Source: Apostichopus japonicus (lineage: Eukaryota > Echinodermata > Holothuroidea > Aspidochirotida > Stichopodidae). From it: a stretch of 64,000 bases of DNA. Below the pieces are notes generated by a model that made no database searches, was not told where the DNA came from, and saw only the letters and a list, made by a program, of their open reading frames with translations. Below, in pieces: positions 55,151 through 64,000 of this stretch. Location: assembly GCF_037975245.1 (NCBI RefSeq), contig NC_092571.1:7972501-8036500 (forward strand), given 5' to 3'. Positions within the stretch are counted from its first letter, which is position 1. Each line of letters begins with the position of its first letter. A program made the position numbers and the translations under genes.

Positions 55151-55771
55151 TTTTAGACAATAGTACCAGTTTGAGCGTTTTCGCTGCGTGACCATATTAG
55201 AGTTACTCCTGCTTTCCAGAATTCTACGGTATACCTATAGGTCATTCTCGCAAAATATAGTGACAGTAATTTAATATACATGAAGGGAATTAGGGATACT
55301 AATTGGTGTTCTATTTTGAAATCAACTTGGCTATCGATTATTTTTCACGCCTCAACGATTTTAATCATCGCAATATGTACATCAATTGAATCCCTTAAGT
55401 CTTCTCAGCTCGGGGCCGGGACTGGCATCGTTCCAATATTATACACTGTTTGGATGAGTTGTCAAAAACAATTGTATAAGATGCATCGCGAGTTTTTTTT
55501 TTTTTTTTTTGACTCATGGGAGAAGAAAAGGGGGGAAATCAATTTTTCTCTTTTGTGTGCTCTGTAGCAGACGACTATACTTAATTGATTTATTAAATAG
55601 ATCATTAGTAAGAACTGTATTCATATCGTCATTAATTATAACTTGGTATATACTATCTTTACAAGTTCACTTTTTTTTCATACCCGCAATCATAAAGTGA
55701 GGTGCGTTTTTCTGTAAGCGGTGTTTTTCTCAAAGGAATTTGAAAGACTGGTATATACACGGTACTTCAAG

Positions 55772-58605
<2,834 letters not shown>

Positions 58606-58617
58606 GTTCATTTCGGC

Positions 58618-58623
58618 AATAAA
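58618..58623 (+). terminator. Polyadenylation signal AATAAA
   Basis: A canonical hexamer 13 bp after the stop of the PAN-like gene, followed by a GT/T-rich stretch, as expected of a 3' end. Confidence 0.7.
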
Positions 58624-58909
58624 ACATGTGGGCTTTTTTTTATTTTGATGAGTTGTTTCACATATGCGATGGCCTCTACGGTATACATACATTCGAGGTA
58701 TATAGTGTGTAATCCGATCTATATCATTGAAACGTAACCTACACATTCCAAGTACAGTGTGTCATCCGATGTGTAACACTGCTAAAGTTACCTACCTCTG
58801 TCCATAAAATAGGTGGCATCTACCGATGCGTATCACTATAAATGTATGCTTTCATATAAGAGACATTATATGAATTCAAAATGAATCTCTTTTTAAGTTA
58901 CTTGTATCG

Positions 58910-59665
58910 CTGATACGATACCTCCATATTGTAGGTAGTGTGGCATCCGATGTACATCACTGATAAGGTTACCACCATATTATAGGTAATATATCATACA
59001 GTGTTTATCACTGATAAGGTTACCACCATATTATAGGTAATGTACCATACGATGTTTATAACTGATAAAGTTACCGCCATATTAGGGGTTATATATCATA
59101 CAATGTTTATCACTGATAAAGTTACCGTCATATTATAGGAAATATGTCATACAATGTTTATCACTGATAAGGTTATTGTCATATTATAGGTAATATGTCA
59201 TACAATGTTTATCACTGATAAGGTTACCGTCATATTGTAGGTAATATGTCATACAATGTTTATCACTGATAAGGTTACCACCATGTTAGAGGTAATATAT
59301 CATACAATGTTTATCACTGATAAGGTTACCGTCATATTATAGATAATATGTCAAACAATGTTTATCACTGATAAGGTTACCGTCATATTATAGGTAATAT
59401 GTCAAACAATGTTTATCACTGATAAGGTTACCACCATTTCCTAGGTAATGTACCATCCAATGTTTATCACTGATAAAGTTACCGCCATATTAGAGGTTAT
59501 ATATCATATGATGTGTATCACTGATAAAGTTACCGCCATATTTAGAGGTAATATGTCATACAATGTTTATCACTGATAAGGTTACCACCATATTATAGGT
59601 AATGTACCATCCGATGTTTATCACTGATAAAGTTACCGCCATATTAGAGGTAATATTGTGTATAA
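58910..59665. repeat. ~54-bp minisatellite, about 13 units
   Basis: The unit is CAATGTTTATCACTGATAAG followed by GTTACCGTCATATTATAGGTAATATGTCATA. Diverged edges and more uniform centre (59090-59420). Confidence 0.88.
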
Positions 59666-60970
59666 CTAATAAAGTTTTCTTCATTTTCTCATTCCCCCGA
59701 GTGTATTAACATTAAACTAACTACTTTATTGTTATAACAAGAAAAGCTCGTGAACTACATTTTCACACGCATTTTGGTATCATGAACTCAAGGAAGCTAT
59801 AAAGTAAGAGTATAAATACTAATAGATCTATACATTTAAGACAAATCTTACATTCGAATCTGAAATGAAACAGTTTTGTTGCTTTTGACAATTTTAATAA
59901 AGACCTTCGATCAGTTTGTTAGAGCTATACCTGCACATTTAAATGAATTTAAATGAAAATCCGTAAAAACTATTATATACATAAGGACTGTAGTAAATTA
60001 ATTAGTTTGTTATCTGTCTGTAAATTTAATGAATAAATACCTTCGATCAGCTTGTAAGAATTTTCTCTCATGGCAATGATGGTTCAAATCTTCAACCTGC
60101 AGTAGTTAATGCGCTTGACGTTTGTATACAAAGATGTACCGGCAGAAAGTCCACGTTTTTGTGAATTAAGCCGGTTTAGTTTTAACAAAAAACAATCTCA
60201 TTACACATCAGTGGTTTTATTAAGAGATGGAGAAAAGAATGTTTCACAACTATGTATACTTTATTCGAAATCTATAAATAAATATTTCACTCTGCCAAAA
60301 AGAAATTGTAATAAGTCACTGAATAAATAATAAATTATATACGAAATATGCTATAAATTATACATCTATATGATTGTTATGGAACGCCAAATGAATCGCA
60401 AATTATGATGGTTATTTTAGACATTCTGCATCATTATATGCTAGATCCTATTGACTTTAATTCAAGGAAGACCACATAACATTTAATCGCCATCCCTACT
60501 CCCTCCCCCCCCCCTTCTTTTTTACCGCAACACACGTTTTCACACGTATCATGTAATATAATAAATATGAAAATATTGGTACGATATATCACCCTGCTAT
60601 AATCCGTAAATAAAATGTTACAAACGTTGCTTTAATCATAATTATAAAACGAATGCTGGGTCCCCCTAAAAACCCCATGCCGAAATGATAATAATAATTT
60701 AACAATACTAATTTTTTACTATTAAATGTCACAGACTGATAGGTTTCGGCATGACTAGTCACGGCATGACTAGACTGGTCACTTTGATATATCGCCCTAT
60801 ACATAATATATATTATAACGAACTGAGTTCATATGACGATTCAGTACCACAAATTAAATTAAGTACGACAATCTCGAAGTCTTAAAATTGAACAATAAAT
60901 ATAGAATCCATTCAACAATGCCTTTTGTTCATTTTTGTTCTTGATTTTCCAACTCACTACGACTTCAATT
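59666..60970. other. Spacer without recognised genes
   Basis: AT-rich; short frames only. Nothing further is supported. Confidence 0.35.
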
Positions 60971-61005
60971 ACATATAAATATCTATCTATCTACCTATCT
61001 ATCTA

Positions 61006-61072
<67 letters not shown>
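60971..61072. repeat. (TCTA)n and (TA)n microsatellite
   Basis: ATCTATCTATCTACC-type tetranucleotide grading into a TA tract (61008-61072). Confidence 0.88.
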
Positions 61073-61075
<3 letters not shown>

Positions 61076-61559
61076 TTGCCTCGAACTTCCAATCCGCTAC
61101 TGAACGTAAAGAAATCGATTGGATCTTTCGCATTAAGTCTCACACAGTGGGACACCTTAACAACTATCAGTTCTACAAGCATATATAATTCGTTCTTTGC
61201 TCCTTAATCCGCTTCCTGTATAGTCAAGGTTTATTTGGTTCTTATTCCATCAATGCAACCAGCGTCATACTTTCATTGTGTTACATTTTGTACTTTTCAT
61301 TCGACTGCCACGTATTGCTGACGAAGGTCCCAGGGGGACCGAAAATTCCAATAGATTTTCTAAACATTAGCCTATACTCCTCATTTGTCATTATGAGTCG
61401 AATCTTATTTCTTGGGTTTTCTCTAATAATATTTTCTTTTGAAGTAAACTTGGATTTCTTTATAATATGGGGTGTCCTCATATAAAGCGGGAGGCCCGGG
61501 TTCGAATTCGATGTTGATGTTGGAAGTTTTTTCACTGTTCTGGAACTCACTACGATTTC

Positions 61560-61560
<1 letters not shown>

Positions 61561-61630
<70 letters not shown>
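61561..61630. repeat. (TA)n microsatellite
   Basis: A 70-bp TA tract. The preceding CACTACGATTTCAATTA also occurs before the 60971 tract (CACTACGACTTCAATTA), so the two tracts share a flank and probably a common origin. Confidence 0.88.
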
Positions 61631-61633
<3 letters not shown>

Positions 61634-63087
61634 CTAGGCCTATACATTAAAATGTGTAATAGAAACATAAAACTAAACATTTCGCTAAGACATAAACGTA
61701 TATACATAACAACATAGGTGGGTGACCGATATGCCTCGAAGCTGGGAAGGTCATCGTATGATGACCGGGTCACCGAGAACAAGGTCGGGACACAAGGACA
61801 CTTGTGCTTTCATTTTCTCAGTACGACTTTCTTAAGAAACTCAAAATTTGTATCCCATATTTCCACTGGCATCCTTTCGTTGACCATGGGCCCGGGTTTT
61901 TAGCCTAGCACCCTTTCTCGTTAAAACATGTACGTTTTGACCCGTTCCGCGAGATGAGTTCAGAAATGTAACGGTTGCGTGTGGGAATTTGGCCAACCAT
62001 ATATTAGCCGAGCTATTTGTTGATAATGAAACCACTCCCTTCTGTAAGTCAATCAGCGATACTGTAATGCATGTGAGGAACCCCGAATGGTTTGTAGTTT
62101 AAACTTCGCGCCCCTGAGTCGCTACCCAATTCGCACTTTTATCTCATTTGTTTTTCTGATTTGAAAACCAATTCGTTGCCATGCCAACTTTGTTTTACCT
62201 ATTTTGAGTTCACATTCATCATATATCTTTAAAGCGTCGATTCGTTATCGCACGTATATATCTAACGGTGAAGCTCCTTATATATAGCGTCTCGGTATAA
62301 GCATTGTGCCCCTCCTTAAACTGTTTGTGCCACGCCCACTGCCACCTACCCCACCTCCCCCCCCCCCAACACTTAGAATTTGTCGCTACACGGGCCTGGA
62401 TTGAATACGTATTATTTTACTCATGTCCTTCTACTGAGACACACGCTGTAAACACTACTCTATACGTATACATAACTACACTATATGACCATTGCCTATG
62501 TTGATTTTTGGTTGCCCTTCATTTGAAGTCATATAAGGAAAATTCTTCCTCGTTATATCCCGAAAACACTGTTGCTTTCATGTTGAATTTATGCTATATA
62601 TATATATTATAGGCAAACACACAACTTATATCAAAAGTTATACATATAGGCATACCTGCAGGAGCTATAAGACCGAAAAGAATGAAGCAATTTAAAGCCA
62701 TTGGATGACAAATAAAAGCAGGTGTACAAACATTCCGCTATCCCTAATTTCAATAATTGTAACGCGGGCTTTATTGAAAATATTATTCAAAACTTCAGAA
62801 TTCGAAGCAATGTAAATAACTTCAAACTATATACATATACGCGAACAGTGTCTGTACATCGCAGCTTACATACAGATATATATAGTTCAGTTCACAAAAC
62901 TGCGCATTGAAATCATAGTCCTTGTAACATTAAATCGCTTAATATCGATATGGGCGTCCGGAAGAATTTATCCATGTCTTGATTGAGGGTGAGGGGAGGA
63001 GAGGGGGGGGAAGCCGCGGATGGAGGGTAGAAGAAGGTGAACGAAAATAAACGTGACTCGTTTTTGGTTAAATCGTGTCCTATCTGA
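61631..63087. other. Spacer without recognised genes
   Basis: No supported gene. A C run lies at 62357-62368. Confidence 0.35.
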
Positions 63088-63150
63088 GGAGGAGGAGGAG
63101 GAGGAGGAGGAGGAGGAGGAGGAGGAGGAGAAGGGGAGGAGGAGGAGGGG
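63088..63150. repeat. (GGA)n microsatellite
   Basis: About 20 GGA triplets with slight interruption. The strand is purine-only over ~80 bp and could form a triplex or G-rich structure. Confidence 0.9.
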
Positions 63151-63335
63151 GAGAAGGAGAGATCCATTTTTCCTTTATGAAATAATAAATATGAAATAAA
63201 ACGTGTTCTTCATGGTACCAATTCAGTTGAAAAGTTATGCAAAATGATTGCCCCCCCCCCCGCTATCCTACCCCCATCCTGTCCTACCCTCCTCACTCCC
63301 CTTGGAAGTTCACACATTCGGTTACACTTACGCAG

Positions 63336-63504
63336 AATTCAGCCAGTTTTTCACCAGAGGCGATGCTCCAAATCCCGACTGATGTTTGACCAGCTCCCTG
63401 AGTTTGACCAAAAGAGGGTTCTTTTTACCCCCGCTACTTTTCATGACCCTCTCCTGACCCGGTCGATTCTCTCAATATCATCTAACCGGAGTTTGATTAA
63501 CCAG
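63336..63504 (+). CDS. Possible internal exon, product unknown
   Basis: A frame open across 169 bp lies between an acceptor-like TTACGCAG (ending 63335) and a donor CAG|GTAAAATG. The reading contains RRCSKSRLMFDQLPEFDQKR and ends SLINQ, with no known domain. The neighbours give no context, as no partner exon is recognised in the last 500 bp. It could be chance. Confidence 0.25.
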
Positions 63505-64000
63505 GTAAAATGAGACACAAATCCACCCATCATATTTGATCTATGTGATAGAGATACCTGGCATACAGAAGCTCCTAAAAATCTCATTCCATTTGCAAGA
63601 CTTCAAAGATTTTTTTTTTTGGCACTGAGACTTGAGCAAGTCTAAATATGACATCATCAAGTCAAATGTGATCAACTATTTCTTTAGCTTTTAATAATTA
63701 CAGCGTTTCATTTTCTGTTACGGAGATGCAAATGCTGACTGTAACATATTCAAGTTTTCTACCATGACCTAATGATGACATCGGTTTCAATGTCAACACT
63801 GTTGCAAATTATATGTAAAGATAAACGAAGAGAAAATCATTGGTCTCATATCCTATAGTGGCTCTATGACATCACAGAAATGACACAGAAATGACAGACC
63901 CCAGACAGGCCTTTTTAAACTATAGGATCTTCCAAACGGAGCAAAACGTTTCTCAACTGTTTGGGGAAGTTGTTTACCAACAACGATCTACGGAAGCTTA

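Noticed and set aside
62913-63167. Proline-rich minus-strand frame
   Set aside because: Created by the (GGA)n tract.

Overview
The window looks like intron-rich, AT-rich animal nuclear DNA, most likely from a marine invertebrate deuterostome such as an echinoderm. That placement is an inference from the repeat style, the protein flavour and the compact two-exon secreted gene; nothing here fixes the species. It is dominated by young repeats: (TA)n tracts, minisatellites, hAT-type elements with 8-bp target duplications, tRNA-derived SINEs and LINE remnants.

Region by region. 1-7185 and 13505-23735 are two copies of one duplicated segment. Each carries an intronless gene for a membrane protein with leucine-rich repeats (LRRs). 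The first copy is intact (655-2184); the second is broken by a single 4-bp insertion (14169-15702). Copy 2 has also gained a 1.9-kb hAT element (18210-20132), with a smaller hAT-like element nested in it, and a 0.8-kb dispersed repeat. The 6.3 kb between the copies holds a foldback element, a large palindrome, long (TA)n tracts and a tRNA-like SINE.

24867-43276, minus strand, is a complete spermidine synthase gene. I rebuilt six coding exons whose splice sites and phases all agree, giving a 290-residue protein. Its introns carry at least three hAT-type insertions, several minisatellites, a LINE 3' end with an (ATTC)n tail and a broken SET-domain exon. One 49-50 bp tandem array is built from copies of the end of exon 3, including its donor splice site.

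45320-48900, minus strand, is a decayed LINE (zinc-knuckle ORF1-like piece, endonuclease, start of reverse transcriptase) interrupted by two SINEs. 51467-52698 is an internally deleted hAT element that keeps the C-terminal half of its transposase. 55772-58605 is a two-exon gene for a small secreted PAN/apple-like protein, rebuilt from a 67-bp signal-peptide exon and a final exon. The last 5.4 kb is mostly microsatellite and minisatellite DNA with one possible exon.

The most notable system is a family of three ~140-bp elements (15-153, 12844-12988, 13520-13658). Each joins a tRNA-like head with pol III-style boxes to a type I hammerhead ribozyme with a palindromic stem III, between terminal inverted repeats. 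Two copies keep the catalytic core; the third has a core change (A14 to C). The genes in the window show no sign of acting in one pathway.
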